A stretch of 64,000 bases of DNA from the NCBI RefSeq assembly GCF_000812945.1, contig NZ_JSYM01000001.1, forward strand, positions 868,001-932,000, in the 5' to 3' direction. Under the pieces are notes generated by a model, which was not told the origin of the DNA, searched no databases, and was given only the letters and a program-made list of their open reading frames with translations. This stretch comes from Flavobacterium sp. AED (GTDB taxonomy: Bacteria > Bacteroidota > Bacteroidia > Flavobacteriales > Flavobacteriaceae). The position numbers were made by a program, and so were the translations under genes. Shown piece by piece: positions 26,977 to 38,100 of the stretch (the first letter of the stretch is position 1; each line of letters begins with the position of its first letter).

Positions 26977-27996
26977 TTATTGTAAGTTAATAGTTAAACC
27001 AAATAAGCTCGTATTTCCCGCTAATGTATATCGGGAATACGAATAATTAAATTTTAATTTATTCATTTTTAATCCAAAACCTAAAGAGACTCCCGAAAAA
27101 TTGCGTTGCTCCAAAAGTCGTAATTCTTCTGCTCTCCGAAAATTATAACCTAATCGAATATTAAACGATTTTTTAGGAAAAAGCTCAACCCCCATAATTA
27201 CATGGCGCAAAGCATTATTTATTACGGATACTTTTTCGGCAGTAGAACTTCCATCAATTGAAGATTGAGCTCTTTCTGGATTAGAAAAAGCAATATTCCA
27301 TTGTTGTAAATTTTCCAATGTAAGATGCCAGCGAATGGGTACATTTTCTAATTCTTGTGAAACACCTGCTATAATTTCAAGGGGCAGTTTTTCGTTTGTA
27401 CCATTGTAAGTAGTAAATTGAGTTCCTATATTTCGAATTGCCAAACCCCAATTTACATCGTTCCTTTCGTCTATAAAAAGAGCGCCTATGTCAATCGCCC
27501 CTCCCAAAGAACTATAACTTTCTAAGGTCGAAGAAATCAATTTAGCATTTGCCCCTAAATGAATAGTGGTATTGGGAATATTGTACGCATAACCTAAAGA
27601 AAGAGCAATTTCACTTCCAGTAAATGAGGATGTGGGCTGACCATTTTCATCATAACCGTCAAAATTACCATAATTCACATAATTTACACCAGCCTGAAAA
27701 GTTTGCAAATGGCGGTCATAGGTATAAGCATAAGAAGCGGTTCCATACGTCACTTCTTTGAAATAACTCCCATAATTTAAAGCCAAATGATTATTCATAT
27801 CCGCATTCAGTGTTGCTGGATTAAAATTGACCTGATTCACATCATCGTCATAAATTGTGACAGTTTTCCCTCCTAAAGCTGCTTGTCTTGGCGAAGTCAC
27901 CAAGTTCAAAAACTGATAGGTGTACTTCCCTCCTATTTGACTGTAAGATACAGCGCACATAAAAACTAAGGAGTATGATAAAAGTTTTTTTAACAT
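26977..27996 (-). CDS. porQ: Type IX secretion system protein PorQ
   Basis: 339 residues with a signal peptide ending AVSYSQ and an outer-membrane barrel-like mature part. The opening GGKYTYQFLNLVTSPRQAAL and the block DDVNQVNFNPATLN are typical of PorQ, a T9SS component of the outer membrane that acts with PorU/PorV/PorZ during cargo processing and attachment. This organism encodes T9SS cargo nearby (18972-22622 and 35121-39350). Upstream on the minus strand a TATCTTCG (28035-28042) with a TTG 22 bases further may be its promoter. It heads the porQ-cmk operon. Confidence 0.92.
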   Translation of the reverse strand: MLKKLLSYSLVFMCAVSYSQIGGKYTYQFLNLVTSPRQAALGGKTVTIYDDDVNQVNFNPATLNADMNNHLALNYGSYFKEVTYGTASYAYTYDRHLQTFQAGVNYVNYGNFDGYDENGQPTSSFTGSEIALSLGYAYNIPNTTIHLGANAKLISSTLESYSSLGGAIDIGALFIDERNDVNWGLAIRNIGTQFTTYNGTNEKLPLEIIAGVSQELENVPIRWHLTLENLQQWNIAFSNPERAQSSIDGSSTAEKVSVINNALRHVIMGVELFPKKSFNIRLGYNFRRAEELRLLEQRNFSGVSLGFGLKMNKLKFNYSYSRYTLAGNTSLFGLTINLQ

Positions 27997-28089
27997 GCTT
28001 TAAATCGCGATTTATGTAAGGTAAAACGCAAATGCGAAGATAAAATTATAAATACAATAAACAGCAACTTTCAAACTCGTAATTATAAA

Positions 28090-28140
28090 TAAAAATTCCA
28101 AATCTCAAGCACTGCAGAACAGGTTTTGAAATTTGGAATT
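28090..28140 (-). terminator. Terminator of lon
   Basis: A perfect 10-bp stem AATTCCAAAT / ATTTGGAATT around a 27-base partly paired loop, followed on the minus strand by TTTTATTTAT, just past the lon stop. Confidence 0.65.
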
Positions 28141-28163
28141 CATATCTTTTTGCTTGTTATCTG

Positions 28164-30617
28164 TTATTTCAGATCTTTTGCATTTTTTACTTTTTGATCT
28201 GTCAAAGCATATTTAAGCACTTCGCTCATTTCTCTAACATAATGAAAAGTCAAACCTTCAAGGTATTCCGGTTTTATTTCATCGATATCACTTTTGTTTT
28301 CATGACATAAAATAATTTCTTTGATATTAGCTCTTTTGGCTGCTAAAATCTTTTCTTTTATTCCTCCTACTGGTAAAACTTTTCCACGCAAGGTGATTTC
28401 TCCTGTCATTGCTAAGTTTTTCTTAACTCGTTTTTGTGTAAACAATGAAACTAATGAGGTCAACATCGCAATTCCGGCACTAGGACCATCTTTTGGAGTA
28501 GCTCCTTCCGGAACGTGTAAATGAATATTATATTTAGAAAGTATCTCCGAATCTAATCCTAAAAATTTAGCATTTGCCTTAATATATTCTAGAGCTATCG
28601 TTGCTGATTCTTTCATTACTGTCCCTAAGTTCCCAGTAATTGTCATGGTTCCTTTTCCTGGAGAAAGTAAAGATTCTATGAAAAGAATATCACCACCTAC
28701 AGAAGTCCAAGCCAAACCAGTTACCACACCGGCTACATCATTGTTCTCGTATTTATCTCTTTCTAATCTTGGAACGCCAAGTGTTTTTATAATATCCTCG
28801 TCGGTTACTTTCTTGTTATATGGTTCTTCCATCGCAACTGATTTTGCTGCATTACGAATCACTTGGGCAATTTTAGCTTCTAAACCACGAACTCCTGATT
28901 CACGAGTATATCCTTCTACAATTTTTTCTAATTGTTTTTTTCCAATGGTTAAATCTTTAGTTGTTAAACCATGTTCTTTCAATTGTCTTGGAAATAAATG
29001 CTGACGCGCAATTTCTACCTTTTCTTCAATCGTATAACCTGACATTTTGATGATTTCCATTCTGTCTTTCAACGCAGGTTGAATTGCAGCCATATTATTA
29101 GACGTAGCAATAAACATGACTTTCGACAAGTCATACCCCATTTCAAGGAAATTATCATAAAACGAATTGTTTTGTTCCGGATCTAAAACTTCCAGTAATG
29201 CCGAAGAGGGATCTCCATGACTACTATTCGATAATTTATCAATTTCATCCAAAACAAATACAGGATTTGAGGTCCCAGCTTTTTTCAAACTTTGGATAAT
29301 TCTTCCTGGCATTGCGCCAATGTAAGTTTTTCTATGTCCACGAATCTCCGCTTCATCACGTAAACCACCCAATGAAATTCTAACATATTTTCTACCTAAT
29401 GCTTCTGCTATAGACCTTCCAATAGATGTTTTTCCAACTCCCGGAGGTCCTGTCAAACAAATTATTGGTGATTTCATATCATTTCGCAATTTTAAAACTG
29501 CCAAATGTTCAATCATTCTTTTCTTAACATCTTCAAGACCAAAGTGATCTCTATCCAATATTTTTTGTGCTTTCTTTAAATCAAAATCATCTTTAGAATA
29601 TTCATCCCAAGGCAATTCTAAAAATAACTCTAAATAGTTTCTTTGAATACCAAAATCTGGCGCTTGAGGATTCATGCGACGCATTTTTGATAATTCTTTT
29701 TCGAAATGTTTTTTAGTTTTTTCGTCCCATTTTTTCGTCAAAGACTTTTGCAACATTTCATCCATTTCCTCTTCCTGTGAAACACCACCTAATTCTTCTT
29801 GAATGGTTTTCATTTGTTGGTGAAGGAAATATTCTCTTTGTTGTTGGTCTAAATCGAAACGAACTTTAGATTGAATATCATTTTTTAATTCGAGTTTTTG
29901 CAACTCAATATTCATATAACGTAAAGTTTCTAAAGCTCTAACTTTTAACTCATTAATAGCTAATAAATCTTGCTTTTCTTTAACTGTCAAATTCATATTA
30001 GAAGTGACAAAATTGATTAAAAATGATTGGCTTTCAATATTTTTAATCGCAAAAGTAGCTTCACTGGGAATGTTTGGACTTTCTTTTATAATTTGAATCG
30101 CTAATTCTTTTATAGAATCAAGAATCGCGATAAACTCTGTATCATGTTTTTTTGGTCTTTTTTCTGGAACTTCTTTAATTTTTGCTGTTATGTAGGGACT
30201 TTCGACAATTACAGAATCAATTTCAAATCGCTTTTTCCCTTGAAGTATAACGGTAATATTTCCATCAGGCATTTTTAGAACCCTTAAAATTCGAGCTACT
30301 GTACCTATACTATGAATATCTTCGGGAGTTGGATCTTCGTCCTGCTCATTTTTTTGAGCTACTACACCAATGATTTTACCTGCTGCATTAGCATCATTAA
30401 TTAATTTTATTGATTTATCGCGTCCAGCAGTAATTGGTATAACAACTCCTGGAAATAAAACCATATTACGCAATGGTAAAATAGGCAAAGAATCTGGCAG
30501 TGCTTCATTATTCATTTCCTCCTCATCTTCAGGAGTCAATAATGGGATTAAATCAGCTTCAGAATCAAATTCTTGAAGTGACAGATTGTCAATAGTAAGT
30601 ATTTTATGATTTGACAT
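28164..30617 (-). CDS. lon: ATP-dependent protease Lon
   Basis: 817 residues, a full-length LonA. It has the N-terminal substrate domain (LPILPLRNMVLFPGVVIPI), a coiled middle region, an AAA+ domain with Walker A GPPGVGKTS near residue 390 and Walker B VFVLDEIDKL, and a C-terminal protease domain with the catalytic Ser713 in KDGPSAG and Lys near 756 in GGIKEKILAAKRA. Lon degrades misfolded and short-lived regulatory proteins in the cytoplasm. It is monocistronic, with a TATATTTG -7 element at 30663-30670. Confidence 0.98.
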   Translation of the reverse strand: MSNHKILTIDNLSLQEFDSEADLIPLLTPEDEEEMNNEALPDSLPILPLRNMVLFPGVVIPITAGRDKSIKLINDANAAGKIIGVVAQKNEQDEDPTPEDIHSIGTVARILRVLKMPDGNITVILQGKKRFEIDSVIVESPYITAKIKEVPEKRPKKHDTEFIAILDSIKELAIQIIKESPNIPSEATFAIKNIESQSFLINFVTSNMNLTVKEKQDLLAINELKVRALETLRYMNIELQKLELKNDIQSKVRFDLDQQQREYFLHQQMKTIQEELGGVSQEEEMDEMLQKSLTKKWDEKTKKHFEKELSKMRRMNPQAPDFGIQRNYLELFLELPWDEYSKDDFDLKKAQKILDRDHFGLEDVKKRMIEHLAVLKLRNDMKSPIICLTGPPGVGKTSIGRSIAEALGRKYVRISLGGLRDEAEIRGHRKTYIGAMPGRIIQSLKKAGTSNPVFVLDEIDKLSNSSHGDPSSALLEVLDPEQNNSFYDNFLEMGYDLSKVMFIATSNNMAAIQPALKDRMEIIKMSGYTIEEKVEIARQHLFPRQLKEHGLTTKDLTIGKKQLEKIVEGYTRESGVRGLEAKIAQVIRNAAKSVAMEEPYNKKVTDEDIIKTLGVPRLERDKYENNDVAGVVTGLAWTSVGGDILFIESLLSPGKGTMTITGNLGTVMKESATIALEYIKANAKFLGLDSEILSKYNIHLHVPEGATPKDGPSAGIAMLTSLVSLFTQKRVKKNLAMTGEITLRGKVLPVGGIKEKILAAKRANIKEIILCHENKSDIDEIKPEYLEGLTFHYVREMSEVLKYALTDQKVKNAKDLK

Positions 30618-30662
30618 ATATTATTTAAGTCTTTTTGTCATTAAAAATTTTAATTTGTCAAG

Positions 30663-30670
30663 CAAATATA
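30663..30670 (-). promoter_or_regulatory. Candidate -7 element (TATATTTG) of lon
   Basis: Exact TAnnTTTG match on the minus strand, 45 bases upstream of the lon ATG. No convincing TTG at -33 and no heat-shock inverted repeat was seen. Confidence 0.45.
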
Positions 30671-30878
30671 AAGTATCATAGCAGGAATTTTAAATAAATC
30701 GATATATGACCTGATTAATTAGCTTAACACTAAAAGAGTCAATCATTATGCCAAAGTGAAAGTAAAATAGATTACATCTTCTTACAAATAAAGAAAAAAT
30801 TTAAAAAACAATAATTAGGAAAATAGCTATTTTTTAAAGTTAAAAAAATAAAAATCAGAAATGCTATTTTATGTTTTA

Positions 30879-32204
30879 TTAATTCAAAGCATTGTTTTTG
30901 GGTACTCTTTTCAATAAAACAACACCTATTATAAAAAACACTCCTAAGAAAACTATCGCAAATCGCGGACTTCCGGTAATTTGGTCAATAATTCCATAAA
31001 CCAACATTCCGATAACAATTCCAATTTTTTCGGAAACATCAAAAAAACTAAAAAAGGAAGCCGTATCCTCTGTCTCTGGTAATAATTTAGAATAGGTTGA
31101 ACGCGATAAAGCCTGAATTCCGCCCATTACGAGTCCTACTAAACCAGCCATAATGTAAAAATGTATTGGCAATGTTATAAAGTAAGCTGCCGCACATAAT
31201 AAAACCCAAAAACAATTAATCACAATAAGAGTTGGAATGTTTCCAAACTTCTCTGAAGCTTTTGAGGTTAAAATTGCACCAACAATGGCTACTAACTGAA
31301 TTAATAGAATGCAAATAATTAAACCTGTTGTACTTTCACTTTTTGATGCCCAAGTAATTTCTTGTGCTCCAAAATAAGTAGCGATAAGCATAACCGTTTG
31401 AACAGCCATACTATAAACAAAAAAACTAACAAGATATTTTTTTAAAGCACTATTTTCTTCCAATAAATGCCAAACTTTTTTTAATTCTCTAAATCCATTA
31501 AAAACTAAAGCTTTAGTCACTTTGCGCTCCGCATTTCTACTTCCTTTTGGCAAATAATAATATGTATATTGACTAAAAACAATCCACCATATTCCTACCA
31601 TGATAAAAGAGTATCGCATGGCTTTCATAGCAGCTTCTCCTTTAGTTCCAGTTATACCAAAAATATCCGGCATCATAATCATGCCTAAATTGACTATTAA
31701 CAATATAACACTTCCTATGTAACCATAAGAATACCCTTTGGCACTTGTTTCATCTTGTTGTTCAACAAAAGCAATATCAGGCAAATACGAATTGTAAAAC
31801 ACTAAACTTCCCCAAAAGCCAATCAAACCTAAAAAATAAAATAATAAACTGATATAAATATTTTCTAAACTAAACCAATACAATCCCACACAGGATAAGG
31901 CTCCCAAATAACAAAAAAACTTCATAAAAGATTTTTTATTACCAACATAATCTGAGATTCCTGATAACAAAGGAGAAATTAGCGCCACTACTAAAAAAGC
32001 AAATGCAGTAACAAAACTAATCAACGCAGAATTTTTGACACTAAAACCAAAAACGGTTATGTAATGATTTCTATCTGAAAATAATGCTTCATAAAAAATA
32101 GGAAATACTGCAGACGAAATGACTAATGGATAAACTGAATTAGCCCAATCATAAAAAGCCCAAGCATTTAATAATTTTTTACTTCCTTTTGGTAAATCTG
32201 CCAT
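30879..32204 (-). CDS. UMF1/Atg22-like MFS transporter
   Basis: 441 residues with about 12 membrane segments. The N-terminal KLLNAWAFYDWANSVYPLVI (YDWANS) and later GGIQALSRSTYSKLLPETEDTASFFSFFDV are the diagnostic motifs of the UMF1 family, related to yeast vacuolar effluxer Atg22. The bacterial substrate is unknown; efflux of amino acids or small metabolites is a family-based guess. It is monocistronic, with no linkage to lon beyond sharing the strand. Confidence 0.88.
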   Translation of the reverse strand: MADLPKGSKKLLNAWAFYDWANSVYPLVISSAVFPIFYEALFSDRNHYITVFGFSVKNSALISFVTAFAFLVVALISPLLSGISDYVGNKKSFMKFFCYLGALSCVGLYWFSLENIYISLLFYFLGLIGFWGSLVFYNSYLPDIAFVEQQDETSAKGYSYGYIGSVILLIVNLGMIMMPDIFGITGTKGEAAMKAMRYSFIMVGIWWIVFSQYTYYYLPKGSRNAERKVTKALVFNGFRELKKVWHLLEENSALKKYLVSFFVYSMAVQTVMLIATYFGAQEITWASKSESTTGLIICILLIQLVAIVGAILTSKASEKFGNIPTLIVINCFWVLLCAAAYFITLPIHFYIMAGLVGLVMGGIQALSRSTYSKLLPETEDTASFFSFFDVSEKIGIVIGMLVYGIIDQITGSPRFAIVFLGVFFIIGVVLLKRVPKNNALN

Positions 32205-32328
32205 GTTTCTTTTTTTATGTTGCGAATTTATTTATTTTTTATTTAGTATGATTCAAAAAGTAACTAATTTGACATTAATAAATCGTTATTAACTAATAAT
32301 CAACCCTATATCATTACAGTTAAAATTA

Positions 32329-32368
32329 AAAAAATAGGCTATTCTCGTTTGATGAGAATAGCCTATTT
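32329..32368 (-). terminator. Terminator of the M48 protease gene
   Basis: A perfect 15-bp stem AAATAGGCTATTCTC with its complement, a 7-base loop and a minus-strand T-run, downstream of the 32412 stop. Confidence 0.85.
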
Positions 32369-32411
32369 AAATCTTCGTTAAATAATAATGATATAAATCA
32401 ACAATGTGTTT

Positions 32412-33227
32412 TTATCTGTAAATAACTCCAACTTTAGCAGCTGTTGCTTTAGCTTCAGGAATCAATGCTTTTAAATTTGCAATTCTTGTAGCATCAGATG
32501 GGTGTGTACTCATAAATTCCGGTGGTGCTTGTCCTGCAGACTGTGCTGCCATTCTTTGCCAAAAAACCACAGCATCATCTGGATTATAACCCGCAATTGC
32601 CATCAATGTAAGTCCAATTTTATCAGCTTCACTTTCATGACTTCGGCTAAATGGAAGCATAACTCCTACTTGAGACCCTAATCCATAATATTGTTGCCAC
32701 ATTTGTTGTTTTTCGGCACTTTGACTACCAGTAGCAACTGCAACTCCTACAGCTCCCAATTGTTGCAATTGAGCAGCACTCATTCTTTGTGCACCATGAT
32801 TTGCCAATGCATGTGAAACTTCATGTCCCATTACTGTAGCTAAACCCGCATCATCTTTAGTTATTGGTAATATTCCTGAATAAACAACAATTTTCCCTCC
32901 TGGCATACACCAAGCATTGACTTCTTTACTATCAATTAATTTATATTCCCAACGGTAATCATTCAAATATTGTGATTGTCCTAAATAGGTTAAATATTTT
33001 TCTGCTGCTGCTTTAATTCGCATCCCAACTGTTTCTACTCTTCTTGCATCGGCAGTTCCGGTAATTACTTTATTTTCTTTTAAAAAAGTTCCATATTGTT
33101 GAAACGATGATGGAAACAACTCACTGTTTGAAACAAAATTTAGACTTTTCTTTCCTGTAAGAGGATTTGTAGCACAAGAATAAACGAGTCCTAACGCACA
33201 AACTCCTAATAATAAGTGTTTTTTCAT
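32412..33227 (-). CDS. M48-family metalloprotease, lipoprotein
   Basis: 271 residues from the ATG at 33225-33227. An upstream in-frame ATG at 33260 would add 11 residues before the signal sequence, and it overlaps the -7 element at 33250-33257, so the shorter form is preferred. The lipobox is LVYSC (Cys18). The zinc site is HEVSHALANHG near residue 134, with the third ligand in SHESEADKIGL. This resembles LoiP/YcaL-type periplasmic proteases that act in envelope quality control. It lies just downstream of the GH31 remnant and appears intact. Confidence 0.93.
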   Translation of the reverse strand: MKKHLLLGVCALGLVYSCATNPLTGKKSLNFVSNSELFPSSFQQYGTFLKENKVITGTADARRVETVGMRIKAAAEKYLTYLGQSQYLNDYRWEYKLIDSKEVNAWCMPGGKIVVYSGILPITKDDAGLATVMGHEVSHALANHGAQRMSAAQLQQLGAVGVAVATGSQSAEKQQMWQQYYGLGSQVGVMLPFSRSHESEADKIGLTLMAIAGYNPDDAVVFWQRMAAQSAGQAPPEFMSTHPSDATRIANLKALIPEAKATAAKVGVIYR

Positions 33228-33249
33228 AATTTTAAGTTTAATTAGTATA

Positions 33250-33257
33250 CAAAAATA
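33250..33257 (-). promoter_or_regulatory. Candidate -7 element (TATTTTTG) of the M48 gene
   Basis: Exact TAnnTTTG match on the minus strand, 22 bases upstream of the chosen ATG. It overlaps the longer reading frame's upstream ATG, which supports the shorter start. Confidence 0.4.
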
Positions 33258-33315
33258 CAAATAGTTATTAATTTTCTTTTTATATAATTAAATTCAAAAG
33301 TATCAACTTTTTTGT

Positions 33316-33723
33316 TTATTCCCCAATAATATGCAGCTCAGTAAATTCTTTATCTACAATTAGATAATTGCTATTTTCAAAAGTTTTTTTATCAAATAAA
33401 ACTTTTTCATTATCAATTTCTATCTTTTTAACTTTAAATGGTAATCCGATAAGATTTATTTTATATTTTGAATAATTAGTATCGTATTTTCCTTCTTTAT
33501 GAACCTGTATTATTAGTTCTTTTTCCTTTCCTGTTGTTTGAAATGACAGAAAGCTATATCGCCCTTTTTTATAATCATATCCATCTTGAGCATCCTCATA
33601 AACTACCGACTTTTCTTTGCCTGCTTTGTAATAAACATCCAATGTTAACTCGTCAAATTCTAATTCTCCAACGTATTGTTGAATAGGATATTTTGGAATT
33701 ATGGAACCTGATTTTACAAAAAG
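33316..33723 (-). pseudogene. 3' remnant of a GH31 alpha-glucosidase gene
   Basis: The minus-strand frame encodes 135 residues beginning LFVKSGSIIPKYPIQQYVGE and including VYEDAQDGYDYKKGRYSF. This is the C-terminal end (post-barrel beta-sandwich and DUF5110-like part) of GH31 glycosidases, which are normally about 700-800 residues. The catalytic barrel and everything before LFVKSGSIIP are absent. Immediately upstream the DNA belongs to an unrelated T9SS surface-protein gene (out of frame), so the fragment has no proper start. I read this as a deletion scar, though an assembly misjoin would look the same. Confidence 0.8.
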
Positions 33724-34891
33724 TAGGTTGCGCATTAATGGTTACACCAGATGATGCTACTGAGGTACAAGTTCCCAGTGTAGCCGTTAAGGCATAACTT
33801 CCTGTTGGAGCAGTTACTGTATTTCCTGAAATTACAACCCCAGTTGATGGACTTGCAGCATAGGTATAAGATGCATTATAATTAGTTATTGTAAAACTTC
33901 CTGTTGAGGTGTTGCAGGTTGGTTGAATTGAAGCGCTTAAAGTAGGCTGAGACGGTGCAGTATTAACAGTCAATATCCCATAATTCCCACTCTTTGTACA
34001 AGAAGGAGACCCGGCTGTAATTTTAGCTCTATATTTGTAATTATTCATCCCAGAAACAACACCACTAATAGTAAGAGTTGACGAGGTTACTCCTGAATAA
34101 GTAGCACCATTTGTTAAATCAACCCATCCAGTACCATTAGTATTGACCTGCCATAAATATGTAGGTGAGCCGCCATTCGTTGTAACAGTAAAAATAGCAT
34201 TAAATCCAGAACAAGCAGAAACACTTGCTATATCAGTAATTGTAAATATACAGCTCCCTCCATAAATAACTAGATTAACCAAATCAATTACCGTAGAAGT
34301 TTCCGTAGAAGGAAAAATACCCGGAGTTACGTTTCCGTCAATTGTAATAGGCATAATTGATACAGTCGCATTAGGGTCGACGGCATAAATCTGACCTGTT
34401 CCATTACCCCCAGTTGTATCAAAAACGCCTATAATATTACCCCCAACAATAACATTCCCTTGCTTTTGAAGGGTTGAAGTCTGAGGGCTAAGTAAATCTC
34501 CCGCAATTACAACTGTACTCTTCCAGAAATCAGTAACTCCATTATTAATATAATTTCCATAAACTGCTAATTCAGCCAATCCATTTCCTGTAGGCATCAG
34601 AAAACTTCCTCCAGAATTAACTGTGAAATCTCCACTCACTGTAAGCCGTGTTGCATCATTAAGTTTCAAAGTCCCCGAAATACTTACAGTTTTTCCTGAT
34701 GCATTTGCAGAAATAGTCACAGTTTTTCCTGATGGAATTACAACATTATGTGATGCTGTTGGTACTAAACCTAAAGACCAGTTTGAAGCAGTATTCCAAT
34801 CACCGTTAGAACCTGTATATGTATTGGTTTGTGAAAAAACAACAGCCTGAACCAGCACTAAAAAAAGAGTAAAAAGTAATTTCTTAACCAT
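33653..34891 (-). pseudogene. Truncated T9SS-type surface protein gene fused to the GH31 remnant
   Basis: The open frame runs 412 codons. A signal peptide (ending AVVFSQ) is followed by a WNTASNWSLGLVP repeat typical of secreted Bacteroidota proteins, then Ig-like repeats with SACSGFNAIFTVT and LSASIQPTCNTSTGSFTI. Native sequence stops at about INAQPT (near 33724). The last 22 residues (FCKIRF...WRIRI) are out-of-frame translation of GH31 DNA. There is no sorting domain, so the product could reach the periplasm but should not be surface-attached. The repeats resemble those of the intact neighbour at 35121-39350, which suggests a related gene family at this locus. Confidence 0.75.
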
Positions 34892-35060
34892 ATATCTGAT
34901 GTTATTTTAATACGTTAATTTATAAAGTTAGGTTCTTGTAAAAGAAAAAACTTACATTAAAAAACAAATTAAAATAAACAATATCATAAAACACAATAAA
35001 GTCGTTGATAAGCATTTTTATTCGTTATACAACTGTTTTACATACAATTAAAAATCGCCA

Positions 35061-35097
35061 AAAAAAATACCCTGTCCATTTGAAACAGACAGGGTAT
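35061..35097 (-). terminator. Terminator of the giant T9SS protein gene
   Basis: A perfect 10-bp stem ATACCCTGTC / GACAGGGTAT with an 11-base loop and a minus-strand T-run. Confidence 0.85.
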
Positions 35098-35120
35098 TAA
35101 TGTAAGTAATTTAATATTTT

Positions 35121-38100
35121 TTAATAAATAATTTTTCTGGTTACTGTTTGTCCATTTTTTAATACAATCTTCAGCAATAAAGTTTGCTCACTGGAAGTCA
35201 AGTTCAAAATTGTCATTTCATTGTTGTCAATGTTGACTTTTTTATAAATTAGCTTCCCCGGTATATCAAAAATTAAAATTTTATCAATTATTTCAGTTTC
35301 CGAATTAATTTTTATTTGTTTATTTTTAACCGAAACAACTACCTGATTATTTTCTTTGTCAAAATCTCCAGTTCCTAAGGTTTTATCGGTATAACACAAC
35401 ACGAATCTATCATTGAACACACCATCTTCTGTTTCAAAATCATAAGGTGATTGCTTCAAATCATGGATAACACTCAATAACTTATCTTCAAGATAAACAG
35501 TTTTATCAACAAATAAACCATCAACTTGACCAATACTTATTGAAAATCCTTCTTTTACACTAGAACTATAACCTAGAACCACTTTATCGTTTTCATCAAA
35601 TGGTAACGATCTTCCTTGTATGGTTAAATTTTTATCTTCATGAACACTGTAAAAATCAATAAACTGATTCCCATCTAAACTTTCTCCATCAAAAGTAGTA
35701 TCAAATCCTTCATTTGTAGCATTGGTAACATAACCAACCAGCATTTGTTTAAAAGCCCCTTTTTCATTTGTTAGGTTAAGCCAAACTCTATGTTTTTCAA
35801 TCGTATTAGCTATTTTTTGTTTTGAATTACTAAACTTAAAAAACTGTGAATTATCCCCAGTAATAGCTCCTACGCCAACTCTCATGCTATTATTAAACAC
35901 TGCATTCCCATTAGCTATTCCTGTTGCAAAAAATGCTTGACCCGCTGCTATTTTACCTGTTGGGATTACCCCTCCACTAATTGCCGAAGCTGTCGCAATA
36001 CCTCCAACACCGTTATAAGAAGCATAATCATCTGATGTATAAGCATAAATTCCAGAACCGGCATATGCAGGAAGAACGATAGCCGAAGCTAATTGAATAG
36101 TTGTATTATGCGTCCAAAAATAGATTGTACCATCCAGCAATGTTTTATTTGCTAATAAAAATGCATCTGCATCTAAAGCGGACGGATATGGATTTCCTAT
36201 AAGATTTGATGTTTCAACGCCAGTATAAACAACTGGAAATGTATAATTTCCGTTATTCGGAACTCCAAAAAAAGAAGCTTTATGATATCCGCTTGGAGGG
36301 TTTGGTGCAGGAAAAAACTGTGGACCACGTACAATATATCCCTTTCCAATTACCATTGCAATCCCAGTATTAGCAAAATCCCAATAATCCGTAACTGGAT
36401 TAAAGGAATAAAACTTATCCCAAAGTGTATTAGGAGACAGGTCATACAACGTTTGTGGTGAAACTGGAGAGGACCAGTATGTAAAATCAAATTTATTGAT
36501 TAAAGTTGTATTTCTTTTATATTTTATGTTTCCTGCATTTACAGCCGCATCATTAATCTGAACCAAACTTGCATCATTTTCAAATGTTAAAGTTCCAGCT
36601 CCTACTCCTGTTCCTAAAACAGTCACTTCATTAACTATTTTCAAAATCCCTCCTGACAAAATGGTTGCTGAAACACCTGCGCTTACCTTGCAAGAACAAC
36701 CATCAACATTGGTTGCTGATGAATAAAATCCATTAAAAACAATATTGTCTGAAAGAGTTGGTGCTCCATTAAGCCAAGTTGATCCATCCCATGTTTTTGT
36801 AATCAATCCTATTACAGGCACATTTGCAGACTGAGATGAAGTACAAGTACCATTAGAAACTGTATAATTATAAGTTCCTGCTGCAATTCCAGAAATAGTG
36901 GTACTTATACCTGAGCCAGTATATCCTCCTGGATTTATTGTCCATGAGCCGGAGGACGGCAAACCGCTTAAGACTACACTCCCAGTTCCTAGAGCACAGG
37001 TGGGTTGAGTAATCATCCCTACTATTGGAGCTGACGGAGTTGATGGTTGTGGATTTACAGTAACACTTTTTATTGACGAAACACATCCTGATGCATTTTT
37101 TGCCGTAACATTATAAGCTCCTACTCCCACAGAGCTAAAAACACCTGTTGTATTTGTATAATTAACCCCATCTATACTATATGTCATTCCTGAACCCGTT
37201 GGAGCAGTAATCGTTATTGTTCCACTAGCACTTGAACAACTAGGTTGTGAGGTTACACTTGCAGTTGGTGTGGCTGGAGAGCTATTGCTTAAACTAACCC
37301 ATAAATAACTTTGACCAGTGTTACCACATCCTAAATTATTAGCATATACTGAAATATTATTACTTTGCAATGTCGTTCCTGTTGTAACTACTAAAGAAGT
37401 CGTTCCCTGTCCGCTAACATAAGTCCATCCTGTAGGAATAACCCACGTATAACTAGATGCATTCGCTACAGGTGCAATACTAAATGTTACAGCTGTTGAG
37501 GCACAATACGTTGTTCCTGGCGATGCCGCAATACCAGCTCCACCATTTACAGATATCAATCCAGGAGTAGAAACGGTTCCATAAACCGTAATTTTAACTG
37601 AATTTGAGTACAATAAACTACAACCTCCATTTTTTACCACTGCACGATAATAAGTATCAGCAGTACGGTTACTGGCAGTATAAGGAGATCCTGTATTCGC
37701 AATAGACGTGCCAGCAGTAGCAAAATTATCAGTAGAAGATTCCCATCTGACAATGCTTCCTGTATATCCTGATAATGTTAAATTAGTGCTATTAAACCCT
37801 GAGCAAACGTTAGTATTAGCAGGCGTTAAAGTTCCGGCAACTGTTGTTGCAGATACTGTGACAAAAGAATATGCTGCTCCCGAAGTACCACAACCATTAG
37901 CTGCTGTAACAGTAATATTACCTGAACCAGCAGAACCAGTTGTTATAGTAATTGAATTTGTTCCTGCACCACTTATTATTGTCCCTACTGGAACTGTCCA
38001 GTTATAAGTAATCGCATTTGGGACAGCAGCAACACTATATACCTGCCCCGTAGTTGTTGCGCATTGAGCAGTTAAACCTGTTATTGCACCAGGTGTTGCT

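Noticed and set aside
28645..29004. 119-codon plus-strand frame within lon
   Set aside because: It is antisense to the Lon AAA+/protease region and shows no independent features.
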